From contig JBJKSX010000055.1 of NCBI GenBank assembly GCA_046703545.1, positions 1 to 28,086 on the forward strand: a DNA stretch of 28,086 nt. Direction: 5' to 3'. Below the pieces are notes generated by a model. That model was not told where the DNA came from. It worked only from the letters and a program-made list of their open reading frames with translations, and did no database searches. Below, piece by piece: positions 8,079 through 15,478 of the stretch. This stretch comes from JAJZOM01 sp046703545. Its GTDB lineage: Archaea; Thermoplasmatota; Thermoplasmata; Thermoplasmatales; Thermoplasmataceae. How positions within the stretch are numbered: the stretch's first letter is position 1; every line of letters starts with the position of its first letter. The position numbers and the translations under genes were made by a program.

Positions 8079-9452
8079 ATGAGCCGAAACAAGACTATTT
8101 GGGAAAAATTATCCGGCGATGACAAGTCCGCAATAGATTCAATATCCAGCGGCTACATCGATTTCCTGGGAAAGGCCAAGACCGAGGCAGAGGCCACTGA
8201 ATTCTTCGTCGAACAGCTCGAGAAGGAAGGTTTCCGCGACATAGAGAAAATGGACAAGCTTGCACCAGGTTCGAAATTCTATTACAATCACATTGGAAGG
8301 ACGCTCGCTGCCGGAATCATAGGCAAGAAAGGCATAGAAAATGGCCTTTTCGTCATAGCTTCACACATCGATTCTCCCAGGCTGGACCTCAAGCCCAGGC
8401 CTGTTTATGAGGATTCAGAAACCAATACGGCACTGCTCAAGACACAGTATTACGGCGGTGTGAAGAAATACCAGTGGGTGAACATTCCCCTTGCCATACA
8501 CGGAAGAATATTCACCAAGGAAGGAAAATGCATAAAGGTCAGGATAGGGGAAACCCCAAGCGACCCCGTATTTATCATACCCGATCTGCTCCCGCATCTC
8601 GCAAAGATGCAGAAAGACAGAAAGCTCTTCGAGGGCATAAAGGCCGAGGAACTCAACGCAATATTTGGGAGTATTCCCGGGGATTCCGAGGATGACAGGT
8701 TCAAGTACAACATGCTCAAGATATTGAAGGAGAAATATGGACTTGAAGAGGATGACCTGGCCTCGGCCGACCTTGCACTAGTTCCGGCTGGGCCCGCGAG
8801 GGAATCGGGAATAGATGCATCTATGGTAGCTGGCTACGGCCATGACGACAAGGCATCCGCGTACACTTCATTCAGGGCATTCATGGATGTAAAAGACCCA
8901 GAAGATTCTGCACTGGTCCTGTTCTTCGACAAAGAGGAGATAGGCAGCCAGGGAACCTCTGGCTCCCAGTCAAACTTCCTTGAATACACTGTATCAATGA
9001 TGATCAAGAAGCTGACAGGGAGGTCAGAGCATATAGACCTCCTATCCACCCTGAGGAAAAGCAACGTCATAAGCTCTGATGTTGACACCGCAATGGACCC
9101 GAGCTTCAAGGATGCCCACGACACATACAACGCTGCCCGCCTTGGCTCCGGCATAGTTGTGGCCAAGTATTCTGGGTACGGAGGCAAGTTCGAGTCCTCG
9201 GAAGCTCCTGCAGAGTTTGTCGCCTACCTGCGGGGCGTATTTGACAAGTACAATGTTTCCTATCAGTTTGGAACCCTCGGAAAAGTTGATGAGGGCGGAG
9301 GAGGAACTGTGGCGCAGGATTTTGCCAGGCATGGCATGAACGTCATTGACGCAGGTGCCCCTGTCCTGGGAATGCATGCTCCATACGAACTCGTCAGCAA
9401 GGCGGATCTCTGGAGCTGCTACAAGGCATACTACGCCTTCATGATGCATTGA
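8079..9452 (+). CDS. M18-family (aspartyl-type) aminopeptidase
   Basis: A 457-residue zinc aminopeptidase of peptidase family M18, which removes N-terminal residues (often acidic ones) from peptides in the cytoplasm. Visible metal and catalytic motifs in order: SHIDSPR with the zinc-binding His near residue 97 and the Asp two residues on; GYGHDDK near 253-259 with the bridging Asp; FFDKEEIGS near 285-293 with the Glu pair; and MHAPYE near 431-436 with the last metal His. All are in the expected order and the length is normal for the family (about 420-480). It lies just before the tricorn factor F1 gene (138-bp gap), so two exopeptidases that finish proteasome and tricorn products are neighbours. 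The exact residue preference cannot be read here. Confidence 0.95.
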   Translation: MSRNKTIWEKLSGDDKSAIDSISSGYIDFLGKAKTEAEATEFFVEQLEKEGFRDIEKMDKLAPGSKFYYNHIGRTLAAGIIGKKGIENGLFVIASHIDSPRLDLKPRPVYEDSETNTALLKTQYYGGVKKYQWVNIPLAIHGRIFTKEGKCIKVRIGETPSDPVFIIPDLLPHLAKMQKDRKLFEGIKAEELNAIFGSIPGDSEDDRFKYNMLKILKEKYGLEEDDLASADLALVPAGPARESGIDASMVAGYGHDDKASAYTSFRAFMDVKDPEDSALVLFFDKEEIGSQGTSGSQSNFLEYTVSMMIKKLTGRSEHIDLLSTLRKSNVISSDVDTAMDPSFKDAHDTYNAARLGSGIVVAKYSGYGGKFESSEAPAEFVAYLRGVFDKYNVSYQFGTLGKVDEGGGGTVAQDFARHGMNVIDAGAPVLGMHAPYELVSKADLWSCYKAYYAFMMH

Positions 9453-9569
9453 AGGCACAGTATTCCACTTGCAGACCAATTCCATCCATTTTTTAAGTCA
9501 AATCAAAATCAATTGAACTTGCCCAATTTTTGGTCAAAGAAACTTTTTATCCGCCTTTACCGCTAGCAG

Positions 9570-9582
9570 GGAGGATAAGGAG
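9570..9582 (+). promoter_or_regulatory. Double Shine-Dalgarno before the F1 gene
   Basis: GGAGG (9570-9574) and AAGGAG (9577-9582) precede the ATG at 9591, the nearer with an 8-nt spacer. A T-rich element near 9543-9550 could be the TATA box, giving a short leader that carries both sites. Most single genes in this window look leaderless instead. Confidence 0.55.
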
Positions 9583-9590
9583 ACGTTCGA

Positions 9591-10484
9591 ATGCCTGAAA
9601 TTGAAGTGCCACATGAAGATGGATTTGTTGAAGTCAACGGAATAAAGCTCTATTACGAGAGATTTGGAAAGGGGAACAGACACAAGCTACTGACACTGCA
9701 CGGAGGTCCTGGGGGAACCCACGATTACCTTCTGCCACTTGCCGATCTGGCCAAGATGGGTTTCGATGTGGTTTTTTACGATCAGTTTGGGTGCGGGAAA
9801 TCAGACTACCCCAAAAATGAATCCGATTACAGCCTTGAATATGCGGTTGAAGAGGTTGAGGGCATTCGCAAATCAATGTTTGGCAACACCCGCATCAATC
9901 TTTTTGGGAATTCCTGGGGCGGAATGCTTTCCCTGGCATACGCAATAAAATACCAGAAGAACCTGTTTTCTGTCACATCCAGTAGTGGCCTGTCCAGCAT
10001 ACCTGAGACCGTGAGCGAAATGCACAGGCTGATTGGCATGCTTCCGGAACAATACAGGAAGGGGATAGAAGACCACGAATCAAAAGGGGAGTATGACCAC
10101 CCAGATTTCATCGAAGCCACTGAGTACTTCATGAGGCAGCATGTCCTGAGGATGGACGAATGGCCGGATGAAGTGACAAGAATGCTGGAAATGACAGAGA
10201 AAAGGGGAACCTACCTGAAGATGAACGGCCCAAGCGAATTCACAATAGTGGGACTAATTAAAGACATAGATTTCACTGACGAGCTCCACAAGATAGGCAT
10301 ACCGACTCTGCTCACCTGCGGAAGGTATGATGAAGTCACTCCTGAAATTCAGGAACATATGCACAGCCTCATCCCGTCCTCGGAACTGGCGATCTTCGAG
10401 GAGAGTTCCCACCTCCAATTCTGGGAGGAGCGGGGGCCCTACATGAGCAAACTCTCGGACTTCATAAAGATGCACGACAGGTGA
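9591..10484 (+). CDS. pip: Proline iminopeptidase, tricorn-interacting factor F1
   Basis: A 297-residue alpha/beta-hydrolase of peptidase family S33. The nucleophile elbow is GNSWGG with Ser108. The acid is near D247 in GRYDEVTP and the His near H274 in SSHLQFW. The oxyanion motif HGGPGG lies near 38-43 and YDQFGCGKS near 64-72. The whole length aligns by eye with F1 of Thermoplasma acidophilum (triad S105, D244, H271 by my recollection), including RLI, NGPSEFT and DEVTP. In that organism F1 takes peptides released by the tricorn protease and trims them to single residues. Cytoplasmic. It has strong ribosome-binding sites. It is convergent with the drug exporter, with a 35-bp gap. Confidence 0.95.
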   Translation: MPEIEVPHEDGFVEVNGIKLYYERFGKGNRHKLLTLHGGPGGTHDYLLPLADLAKMGFDVVFYDQFGCGKSDYPKNESDYSLEYAVEEVEGIRKSMFGNTRINLFGNSWGGMLSLAYAIKYQKNLFSVTSSSGLSSIPETVSEMHRLIGMLPEQYRKGIEDHESKGEYDHPDFIEATEYFMRQHVLRMDEWPDEVTRMLEMTEKRGTYLKMNGPSEFTIVGLIKDIDFTDELHKIGIPTLLTCGRYDEVTPEIQEHMHSLIPSSELAIFEESSHLQFWEERGPYMSKLSDFIKMHDR

Positions 10485-10519
10485 TCTTCCTGTTGCACCA
10501 TTCTAATTTATTTCAAGAA

Positions 10520-11956
10520 TCATGAAGAGGTCTTGCTCTCCTGGGGCAATTCTCCCTTTTTGCCCGGGCTCCTCAGATAGGACATTATGCCTGCAAGCAC
10601 CAGAAATATTAGTGAAATGACCAGTGCATAATGTATGCCTCCGAGGAAGAGGTTTGACACATCGCCGGAGAGGGAACTTGTGCCCAGGAAAACTTCAAAT
10701 GCAACGTATCTGGGGACACTCACAGAAGCCACGGAAATAGATATGACGTAGCTGAGAAGTGTGCCTATGGTGGAAAGGGTCCTCAGCAATCCTGATATTG
10801 ACCCGTAGAGCTCACGCGGGGTGCTTGACATGACCGCGCTGCTATTCGCTGGCCAGAACATTGCACCCCCAACGCCGGATATGATGGATGCGACAATTAT
10901 GATGTAAATTGACGTGTCAACGTGTAACTGAATGTATATGAGCACAGCAGCCGCCATGAGAAATATGCCCATAGTTGCCACTATTTTTGAACCTATCCTG
11001 TCCGATATCCCGCCCATCTTCGGTGAGATCATGCTGGATATGATGTAGCCTGGAACCAGAAGAAGTGAGGCCTGCAGTGGGTCATAGCCCCTTATGCCCT
11101 GCAGGTACATGATGAGGATGAAAATCACTGAAAGGTAACCAAGGGCCTGCAGAAATGAAGCTATCAAAGATCTTGACAGTTCCTGCACCTTGAATGCACT
11201 GATCTTTATGACAGGGCTTGAAAACCCTTTCTCATAGAGCACAAACGGGATCAGCAGCAGAACGCCTGCAGCAATGAGCACCAGATTGAACAGGTTGGCC
11301 CCGCGTCCGGCTATGTCCGTCGCCCCATATGATATGAATGAAAGAATCGTGGTGAGAATGGAGATCCCCACAAAGTCGATCTTTGTCTCCTTCTTGTTGT
11401 TGTCATGAATGTATTTCAGGCCTATGATGAAGCCAACAAGCCCGATGGGGACGTTTATGAAGAATATGTCCCTCCATCCAAGAAACGTGGTTATAACCCC
11501 GCCCAGAACAATTCCAAGAGTGCCGCCAATGCTCCAGCCCATTGCCAGGTAGCCAAAGGCCTTACCTCTTTCCCTTGGCTCGAAATGATCTGCCACAATG
11601 GCATTGCTGTTTGCCTGCATTAAGGCTGCACCCACTGCCTGGACTCCCCTCATTGCTATCAGGAAGTACATGTATGGGGCTGCGCCACAGGCAGCTGAGC
11701 CCACTATGAATATAACGAAACCAGCGTTGAAGATCCTGCCCCTGCCATAAATGTCGCCCAGGCCCCCCAGCTGTGTGGTCAGGACCGCGACAATGAGCAG
11801 GTATATGATGATAATCCAGATTGAAATGAAAAGCTGGGCCTTGAGGTCGCCCTGTATTGTTGGCAGGGCAAGAATCACTATTGTGGTGTCGATGGCAGAC
11901 ATCAGGGTGCCAATCAGGACACTGAATAGAACAAGATTCCTGTGGGAATCGGGCAG
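10520..11956 (-). CDS. MFS multidrug exporter, DHA2/14-TM type, probable CTG start
   Basis: A 478-residue proton-driven exporter of the EmrB/QacA type, with about 14 hydrophobic segments. TM1 ends in the family's D-TTIV motif (SAIDTTIV), motif A is GGLGDIYGRGR, and a late GMSWS-like helix includes AMGWSIGG. The first ATG (11902) would cut off the first half of TM1. The in-frame codons upstream encode a normal EmrB-like N-terminus (RNLVLFSVLIGTLMSAIDTT) and reach back to an in-frame TGA at 11963-11965. Between that TGA and the ATG there is no ATG, GTG or TTG. A CTG at 11954-11956 lies 7 nt after GAGGTG (11964-11969), so I choose CTG. The upstream 319-aa gene ends at 11958, so the pair is translationally coupled. 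Confidence 0.85.
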   Translation of the reverse strand: MPDSHRNLVLFSVLIGTLMSAIDTTIVILALPTIQGDLKAQLFISIWIIIIYLLIVAVLTTQLGGLGDIYGRGRIFNAGFVIFIVGSAACGAAPYMYFLIAMRGVQAVGAALMQANSNAIVADHFEPRERGKAFGYLAMGWSIGGTLGIVLGGVITTFLGWRDIFFINVPIGLVGFIIGLKYIHDNNKKETKIDFVGISILTTILSFISYGATDIAGRGANLFNLVLIAAGVLLLIPFVLYEKGFSSPVIKISAFKVQELSRSLIASFLQALGYLSVIFILIMYLQGIRGYDPLQASLLLVPGYIISSMISPKMGGISDRIGSKIVATMGIFLMAAAVLIYIQLHVDTSIYIIIVASIISGVGGAMFWPANSSAVMSSTPRELYGSISGLLRTLSTIGTLLSYVISISVASVSVPRYVAFEVFLGTSSLSGDVSNLFLGGIHYALVISLIFLVLAGIMSYLRSPGKKGELPQESKTSS

Positions 11957-11957
11957 T

Positions 11958-12917
11958 TCATTTCACCTCTACTTTGGCGGAAAGCCAATTCTGTGCAAGT
12001 TTCTGGCCGTCAGACTTCGCCTTTGAATAGATCTCCTTCAGCCTGTCAACTGATACACTGCCCTTCACAAATGCCTTATCGCCCTCTGTTTCAACCAGGC
12101 CCATGCCTTCCAGTATCTTTATCTTTCCCGGGTTGAAGATTGGCCTTTTCAGTTCCCTGTTGCCCTTCTGCTCCATGTTGAATATTATTGTCTTTATGAG
12201 CCTGCTGTTGACGAAATCGATATAACTCTCCTCCGCCTGAATGGAACTGAAACTGTTTCCGATCAGTTCCCTGATCTTTTCATTTGTGGGAGCGCCATCT
12301 ATGGCACCGCTCAAGGCAGGGTAAAGGTATCGGATCCTGCCGGGCCCGTTTTTCTTCTGCTCCTGAAAGAAATAGATGGATGAGAGGCCTTCAACGATTT
12401 CATATTCCTCCCTGATTTCCTCCTGGGTGAAGTCAGCATCCCCCTCCACCATTCCCATGAGATGCTCAGGCATGAAATCATCGGGAAGGAAAACCGTGTT
12501 TTTCAGGTCAAAAATAGCATCCTCTATCTTCACAGGGCAGTCCTTTTCTGAAATTTTTGACTTCAGAAACTGCAGGGCATGGAGGTTCATCAGCTTTGAA
12601 ACTGAAAGGTTGGCTCCAGCTTCCATGCTTATGCTTGACTTGTCCGGAACAAGCGTCTCAACCGTTCTGGCAACTGTGGCGGTGATGCCATCCATATTCA
12701 CCTCTGACAAGGAAAAAGAATCATTGCTTTGGAGGAATGCTTTCACCTCATCTTCCGTGGCACCGGTATTCCAGGAAATAGACTGTATTGACCATGGGGC
12801 AAGGATGCTTCTTGATGTCCCCTCCTCTTCCTGATCAAGAGGCTCAAAGGCTTCTGCAACTTCCCTGATTGAAAATGTATCCGCGAGATATTTTGAAATT
12901 AATTCTTCATTGCTCAT
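11958..12917 (-). CDS. Unrecognised 319-aa soluble protein, coupled to drug exporter
   Basis: I do not recognise this protein. It is soluble and acidic, with no membrane segment or signal peptide. Its N-terminus (ISKYLADTFSIREVAEAF) could form a short helix-turn-helix. The C-terminal part, near 270-290 (KIKILEGMGLVETEGDKAFVKG), looks like the last helix and wing of a winged-helix domain. A middle part has alternating helices and an acidic stretch (about 160-175). If those readings hold it may be a transcription regulator of the exporter whose start codon lies right behind its stop, but this is inference. It starts at ATG 26-32 nt from a TATAAA-like box and leads the two-gene operon. Codon use is like its neighbours. 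Confidence 0.75.
   Translation of the reverse strand: MSNEELISKYLADTFSIREVAEAFEPLDQEEEGTSRSILAPWSIQSISWNTGATEDEVKAFLQSNDSFSLSEVNMDGITATVARTVETLVPDKSSISMEAGANLSVSKLMNLHALQFLKSKISEKDCPVKIEDAIFDLKNTVFLPDDFMPEHLMGMVEGDADFTQEEIREEYEIVEGLSSIYFFQEQKKNGPGRIRYLYPALSGAIDGAPTNEKIRELIGNSFSSIQAEESYIDFVNSRLIKTIIFNMEQKGNRELKRPIFNPGKIKILEGMGLVETEGDKAFVKGSVSVDRLKEIYSKAKSDGQKLAQNWLSAKVEVK
11964..11969 (-). promoter_or_regulatory. Shine-Dalgarno that points to a CTG start
   Basis: GAGGTG on the minus strand, inside the last codons of the 319-aa gene, is 7 nt before CTG (11954-11956). An ATG at 11958-11960 is only 3 nt away and opens a different frame that stops after 15 codons, so the site seems to serve the CTG. 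Confidence 0.6.
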
Positions 12918-12942
12918 TTTTTTACCAACTTACAGATAATCA

Positions 12943-12949
12943 TTATAAA
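12943..12949 (-). promoter_or_regulatory. TATA-like box for the 319-aa protein/exporter operon
   Basis: On the minus strand this reads TTTATAA, 26-32 nt from the ATG at 12917, a leaderless arrangement. A second promoter (13030-13037) on the other strand serves the divergent gene. Confidence 0.6.
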
Positions 12950-13029
12950 CAACTACAATTTAACAATTATTTAGCAGAACAAGCAATACAAATGGATTTC
13001 CTGTTTGTGCCGTAGCTCCACTCAATAAG

Positions 13030-13037
13030 TATAAATA
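13030..13037 (+). promoter_or_regulatory. TATA box for the 200-aa protein gene
   Basis: TATAAATA is a near-ideal archaeal TATA box. A start site about 25 bp on (near 13060) leaves a leader of about 20 nt before ATG 13081, with GGAG about 9 nt before the codon. This rules against the in-frame TTG at 13048, which would lie upstream of the transcript start. Confidence 0.6.
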
Positions 13038-13080
13038 TCTTCGATCGTTGTTTACGGGAGATAGCCTGGAGCAGGTATTT

Positions 13081-13683
13081 ATGACTGGTGACCGCTTTAA
13101 TTATTACCTCAAACTCATAATGAATTCGATTCTGGAAGACCTACCCCTGATCAATGAACAATTTGAGAATGACCAGTTCATTTCTGCTGCAGAGGCTGCT
13201 GAACTTGAACGGGTCCTTGGAAGGCAGATAAACCTGTACAACAGGTTTGGTGTGAAGGTTGTAAATGCCAAGACAGGGAAGGAGGAGATACCTCCAAAAA
13301 CCGAACTTGACAATTTTGGCAACACATCACAGTTTCTTGGTTACGAAAGCAGCTTTGGCATAGACTGGAAGGTGTATGCCCCTAGCCCGGGCTTCGTCAA
13401 CACCCCTGTCAAGAAATGGTACTACAACAAGAAGATAGCAAGGATTCTGAATGACCTGCTTCATGATGCTGTGCCTGGAAGGATGAGGGACTACTTTGAC
13501 TATCCGCCATGGGTGCTCGGCACATCATATGCACCTGGAACACTCTACATGCCAACAAGCGAAATCATCAGCCTAGCCATAGCCAGAAAAATCATCCCGG
13601 GCTGGAGCCACCTGGTCTCCAAGGGAATTCCCAAACCGCTTGTGGACCTTATCAGGACCGAGAATATGGGAACGAAATTCTGA
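13081..13683 (+). CDS. Unrecognised 200-aa protein
   Basis: I do not recognise the family. It is soluble, rich in aromatic residues and Asn, with no membrane segment, zinc motif or obvious nucleotide-binding loop. A helical N-terminal third (about residues 1-60, with an EAAELERVLGRQ helix) is followed by an irregular middle with many aromatic residues (WKVYAPSPGF, KKWYYNKK) and a C-terminal region with a DYPPWVLGTSYAPGTLYMP stretch near 142-160. The strong TATA box, coherent codon use and a start in register with a ribosome site make it a real gene. It diverges from the 319-aa protein/exporter operon and is followed 38 bp later by the aldolase, which has its own promoter. Confidence 0.7.
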   Translation: MTGDRFNYYLKLIMNSILEDLPLINEQFENDQFISAAEAAELERVLGRQINLYNRFGVKVVNAKTGKEEIPPKTELDNFGNTSQFLGYESSFGIDWKVYAPSPGFVNTPVKKWYYNKKIARILNDLLHDAVPGRMRDYFDYPPWVLGTSYAPGTLYMPTSEIISLAIARKIIPGWSHLVSKGIPKPLVDLIRTENMGTKF

Positions 13684-13692
13684 CTGCCCACT

Positions 13693-13700
13693 TTTATTTA
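13693..13700 (+). promoter_or_regulatory. TATA-like box for the aldolase gene
   Basis: TTTATTTA lies 22-29 bp before the ATG at 13722, fitting a leaderless mRNA. The same reading frame is open upstream to 13509, but that part overlaps the previous gene and has no matching promoter. Confidence 0.55.
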
Positions 13701-13721
13701 CTTTTAACAGTTCCACCAATC

Positions 13722-14609
13722 ATGAAATACAGAGGGATAATTACGCCAATGGTTACACCCTTTGATTCTGAAGGAAACATTGACTTTGAAAACACCCGGA
13801 ATCTTATCGAATACCTGAAAAGCATAGGTGTCAACGGGCTTTTCCCCTGCGGGAGCACTGGCCTGTTCACGTTTCTGAGCAAGGAGGAGCGCAAGGAGTT
13901 CCTCAAGTTCGTGATAGACAATTCGGAAGGGCTGAAGGTTCTTGCGGGTGTTGGTTCCTCCTCGACACAGGAAGCCATTGAGCTTGGCAAGTTTGCTGCC
14001 GATGCAGGGGCAGATGCTCTGGTCCTCATGCCCACTTACTACATCAAGCCAGGACAGACAGAAATCAAGAAACATTTCTCGGAGTTCATTACGAGCGTTA
14101 AGAAAGAGACCTTCATCTACAATATCCCTCAACTCTGTGGAACAAGAATTGAGCTTGATACAGTAAGAGAACTCAAGAATACCTACCCTGAGATAGTTGG
14201 AATCAAGGAAAGCTCTGCCGATATGAGGTATTTCTCCCAGCTCATGGAATTCTCGGGGCCTGACTTCTCAATACTGCAGGGTCAGGATGACCTGCTTGTC
14301 CCGTCTTTGTCAATAGGCGCTGACGGAGGAGTCTGCGGCCTTTCCAATTTCTCATCATTTGTGGTCAACGCATACAACGAATATGATGAGGGTAGCAGAT
14401 CCAAGGGTTCACGGATACAGGTGACCCAGGTGGACCCACTCATTCATGCCCTGCTTGGAACAACATTCCCATCGGCATACTATTACGCATTCTACACCAA
14501 ATTTGGGATTTCAGAGGGCGGGTACAGGGTACCCATGCTGGAACCACCGGAAGAGGTCAAGAAAAACATAGCCAAAGCGCTTAACCCCGAGGAGCCTGAC
14601 AAAATATAA
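13722..14609 (+). CDS. kdgA: 2-keto-3-deoxygluconate (KDG) aldolase-like DapA-family lyase
   Basis: A 295-residue TIM-barrel class I lyase of the DHDPS/NAL superfamily. It has the Schiff-base Lys162 (GIKESS), the proton-relay Tyr133 (FIYNIP), the GSTG pyruvate-carboxylate loop (44-47) and PTYY (104-107). True DapA has an Arg (E. coli R138) in YNVPSRTG to bind aspartate semialdehyde; the aligned residue here is Leu138 (YNIPQLCG). This disfavours DapA and fits KDG aldolase, which cleaves 2-keto-3-deoxygluconate to pyruvate and glyceraldehyde in the non-phosphorylated Entner-Doudoroff pathway used by Thermoplasma and Picrophilus. Other pyruvate aldolases of this family cannot be excluded. The start is chosen from family alignment and the TATA spacing. 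Its stop codon lies inside the TATA box of the next operon. Confidence 0.85.
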   Translation: MKYRGIITPMVTPFDSEGNIDFENTRNLIEYLKSIGVNGLFPCGSTGLFTFLSKEERKEFLKFVIDNSEGLKVLAGVGSSSTQEAIELGKFAADAGADALVLMPTYYIKPGQTEIKKHFSEFITSVKKETFIYNIPQLCGTRIELDTVRELKNTYPEIVGIKESSADMRYFSQLMEFSGPDFSILQGQDDLLVPSLSIGADGGVCGLSNFSSFVVNAYNEYDEGSRSKGSRIQVTQVDPLIHALLGTTFPSAYYYAFYTKFGISEGGYRVPMLEPPEEVKKNIAKALNPEEPDKI

Positions 14610-14612
14610 ATA
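14605..14612 (+). promoter_or_regulatory. TATA box of the ribosomal operon, containing the aldolase stop codon
   Basis: TATAAATA includes the TAA stop (14607-14609) of the aldolase gene. A transcript start near 14635 gives a leader of about 20 nt that ends in GAAGGAGGTT, 5-6 nt before the ATG at 14656. This is the best-formed promoter plus ribosome site in the window, as expected for ribosomal proteins. Confidence 0.7.
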
Positions 14613-14655
14613 CGCACTTGGCTTTCCCTTTTACCTTAGTGAAGGAGGTTCCAAA

Positions 14656-15024
14656 ATGGATAAAGAAAGTTACGTGAAATTTGAAACTCCCGAGTCCGTG
14701 GAAAAGAAACTGTTGGATCTTGTAGAGAATTCTTTCAGAAGTGGAAAGATCAAGAAGGGAACTAATGAAGTTATCAAATCCATAGAACGGGGAGAGAGCA
14801 AGATAGTTGTAATAGCGGAAGATGTTTCCCCGCCGGAGGTTGTTTTCTACCTTCCAGTCCTGTGTGACGAGAAAAAAGTTGCATATGCATACGTCAAGAA
14901 AAGAAGCGATCTCGGAGCCAAGGTGGGCATTGCATCAGCAGCATCTATTTCCGTTGTAGACTACGGAAAGAGCGAAGACATATACAAGCAGATTATTTCT
15001 GAACTGGCAGAAGTCAAGAAGTAA
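14656..15024 (+). CDS. rpl7ae: Ribosomal protein L7Ae
   Basis: A 122-residue protein of the L7Ae/L30e family. It binds kink-turns in 23S rRNA and is also the core of archaeal box C/D and H/ACA RNPs and RNase P. The RNA-binding signature GTNEVIKSIERG lies near 36-47, and the VIAEDVSPPEVV strand and helix follow near 55-66, with an LGAKVG contact loop near 92-97. Length is normal (about 120). It is the first gene of a five-gene operon with S28e, L24e, ndk and aIF5B; the next start is 12 nt after its stop. A strong Shine-Dalgarno (GGAGG) and promoter precede it. Confidence 0.97.
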   Translation: MDKESYVKFETPESVEKKLLDLVENSFRSGKIKKGTNEVIKSIERGESKIVVIAEDVSPPEVVFYLPVLCDEKKVAYAYVKKRSDLGAKVGIASAASISVVDYGKSEDIYKQIISELAEVKK

Positions 15025-15035
15025 GGTGAATTGAG

Positions 15036-15245
15036 TTGGCAGATGAAGGCACCCCGGCGGAAGTCGTCGAACTGATGGGCAGGACCGGCATGACCGGTGA
15101 GGCCACAACAGTCAAGGTTCGCGTACTTTCCGGCAGGGATCAGGGAAGAATCATTGCCAGGAATGTTCTTGGCCCGGTGAGAGTCGGTGACATTCTGATG
15201 CTCAGGGAAACCGCAAGAGAAGCAAAGAGGCTGTCAATCAGGTGA
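15036..15245 (+). CDS. rps28e: Ribosomal protein S28e
   Basis: A 69-residue small-subunit protein found in archaea and eukaryotes. The S28e pattern is clear: PAEVVELMGRTGMTGEATTVKVRVL followed in order by GRIIARNVLGPVRVGDIL and the C-terminal RE-ARRL-like motif (here RETAREAKRL). It binds near the mRNA exit region of the 30S subunit. The start is TTG (ADEGT follows), with GGTGA 7-8 nt before it; a neighbouring out-of-frame TTG at 15031 is not the start. It is second in the L7Ae operon, and its stop overlaps the region where the L24e ribosome site (AGGTGAT) begins. Confidence 0.96.
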   Translation: MADEGTPAEVVELMGRTGMTGEATTVKVRVLSGRDQGRIIARNVLGPVRVGDILMLRETAREAKRLSIR

Positions 15246-15249
15246 TAAA

Positions 15250-15465
15250 ATGGCTACAACAATAAGAAACTGCAACTTTTGCGGCACCCAGATAGAGCCT
15301 GGAACTGGCATTCTGTACGTCAGGAAGGATGGGAACACCATGAACTTCTGCAGCAGGAAATGCCAGGTTAACATGGTTCAGATGAAAAGAGTTCCGAGAA
15401 GAGTCAAGTGGACCAATGAGTACCACACTATCAAGGAAATGAGGAAGAACAGCTCAAAGAACTGA
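15250..15465 (+). CDS. rpl24e: Ribosomal protein L24e
   Basis: A 71-residue zinc-finger protein of the 50S subunit, found in archaea and eukaryotes. Zinc ligands are C8-NF-C11 and C34-SRK-C38, with the family motif G-x-x-YVRKDG between them. The basic segment KRVPRRVKW (about 47-55) binds rRNA, and the length matches archaeal L24e. It is coupled to S28e by a 4-nt gap, with the AGGTGAT ribosome site spanning the S28e stop codon. NDK follows after 13 nt. Confidence 0.97.
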   Translation: MATTIRNCNFCGTQIEPGTGILYVRKDGNTMNFCSRKCQVNMVQMKRVPRRVKWTNEYHTIKEMRKNSSKN

Positions 15466-15478
15466 TGGGGCGACTCAC

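Noticed and set aside
13509..13721. In-frame N-terminal extension of the aldolase to 13509
   Set aside because: It overlaps the 200-aa gene, is not aldolase-like, and the TATA box and alignment put the start at 13722.
2839..14609. Lysine (diaminopimelate) pathway from the DapB- and DapA-like genes
   Set aside because: They are about 10 kb apart and both lack residues needed for the lysine reactions.
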